Origin: Pseudodesulfovibrio profundus
GTDB taxonomy: Bacteria > Desulfobacterota > Desulfovibrionia > Desulfovibrionales > Desulfovibrionaceae
Direction: 5' to 3'
DNA length: 64,000 nt
NCBI RefSeq assembly: GCF_900217235.1
Contig: NZ_LT907975.1
Coordinates: 1,407,501 to 1,471,500, forward strand
Part shown: positions 63,808 through 64,000 of the stretch, in pieces
Layout: each line of letters opens with the position of its first letter
Numbering within the stretch: position 1 is the stretch's first letter
Made by a program: the position numbers and the translations under genes
Notes under the pieces: generated by a model
Told to the model about the DNA's origin: nothing
Seen by the model: only the letters and a program-made list of their open reading frames with translations
Database searches by the model: none

Positions 63808-64000
63808 GTACTCCACTTATCGAAGTCGAAAATCTGTACGTCAAGTACGGCAATATCGAAGCCCTGCACGGCATCAACTTCACCGTGGGCGAAGGCGAAA
63901 TCGTCACCCTTATCGGCGCCAATGGAGCCGGCAAGTCCACGACGCTCATGTCCATTGCGCAGTTGCCGCCGCCCGAGGCTCCCAAGGTCATCAAAGGCGA
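63804..64000 (+). CDS. livF: Branched-chain amino-acid ABC transporter ATPase LivF, N-terminal part
   Basis: The first 65 codons are in the window; the rest lies beyond the edge. The start overlaps the livG stop by four bases. VENLYVKYGNIEALHGINFTVGEGE is the usual opening in pieces, and Walker A GANGAGKST is intact. It is the second ATPase of the heterodimeric Liv transporter. Confidence 0.95.
   Translation, partial: MSTPLIEVENLYVKYGNIEALHGINFTVGEGEIVTLIGANGAGKSTTLMSIAQLPPPEAPKVIKG

Overview
The window looks like chromosomal DNA of a marine, motile, sulfate-reducer-type deltaproteobacterium (Desulfovibrio / Pseudodesulfovibrio-like; Desulfobacterota). This is an inference from gene content: a lactate permease under an apparent sigma-54 promoter, a heme-c chemoreceptor of the DcrA kind, TRAP and Liv transporters, many PAS-rich sensor kinases, and salt-adaptation genes (lysine 2,3-aminomutase / beta-lysine acetyltransferase, trehalose-phosphate synthase). 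No 16S gene is present to settle taxonomy.

Layout. 1-1300: end of an active GGDEF protein and a membrane protein with a degenerate GGDEF domain. 1302-2616: a complete IS3-family element with a 3-bp target duplication. 2629-4050 (-): a sigma-54 response regulator broken by one in-frame TAG. 4595-6826: glnHPQ. 6896-11392: a hybrid kinase with an ABC-type periplasmic sensor (-) and a divergent PAS/LuxR-type regulator (+). 11700-16991: a probable six-gene operon with a polar amino-acid ABC transporter, kamA, ablB and a YitT protein, best read as lysine uptake and conversion to the osmolyte N-epsilon-acetyl-beta-lysine. 17063-22547: a small unknown gene, a periplasmic binding protein interrupted by one in-frame TGA, its overlapping histidine kinase, and a heme-c chemoreceptor. 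22714-28889: hybrid kinase, overlapping sigma-54 regulator, palindromes, -24/-12 promoter and lactate permease.

29009-38429 is an accessory-looking block: small unknown proteins, YjdM, an orphan PD-(D/E)XK nuclease, a dCache chemoreceptor, a pentapeptide-repeat protein, a UbiA prenyltransferase, an IS1595-family and an ISL3-family element (each with a perfect 8-bp target duplication) and a GNAT acetyltransferase. It ends at tRNA-Asp(GTC) and tRNA-Val(TAC).

38888-54687 is mostly core: an RNA m5C methyltransferase, a secreted FG-GAP/VCBS-like protein, a TRAP transporter, an RluA-type pseudouridine synthase, BON and NlpC/P60 lipoproteins, OtsA, groES-groEL (GroES lacks the roof hairpin and GroEL lacks a GGM tail), a TPR protein, a secreted beta-helix protein, a DUF2325 gene with a Fur-box-like operator, and CheV. 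54852-56602 (-) is neuB with a winged-helix/Rossmann regulator. 57091-59401 is fadD overlapping cysC. 59712-64000 is livKHMGF, with livF cut by the window edge.

The main theme is periplasmic sensing coupled to transport. The observations most worth checking are the two signalling genes interrupted by single in-frame stops, the lactate-permease control region, the lysine-to-osmolyte operon, the orphan nuclease, the atypical chaperonin pair, and the neuB-linked regulator.
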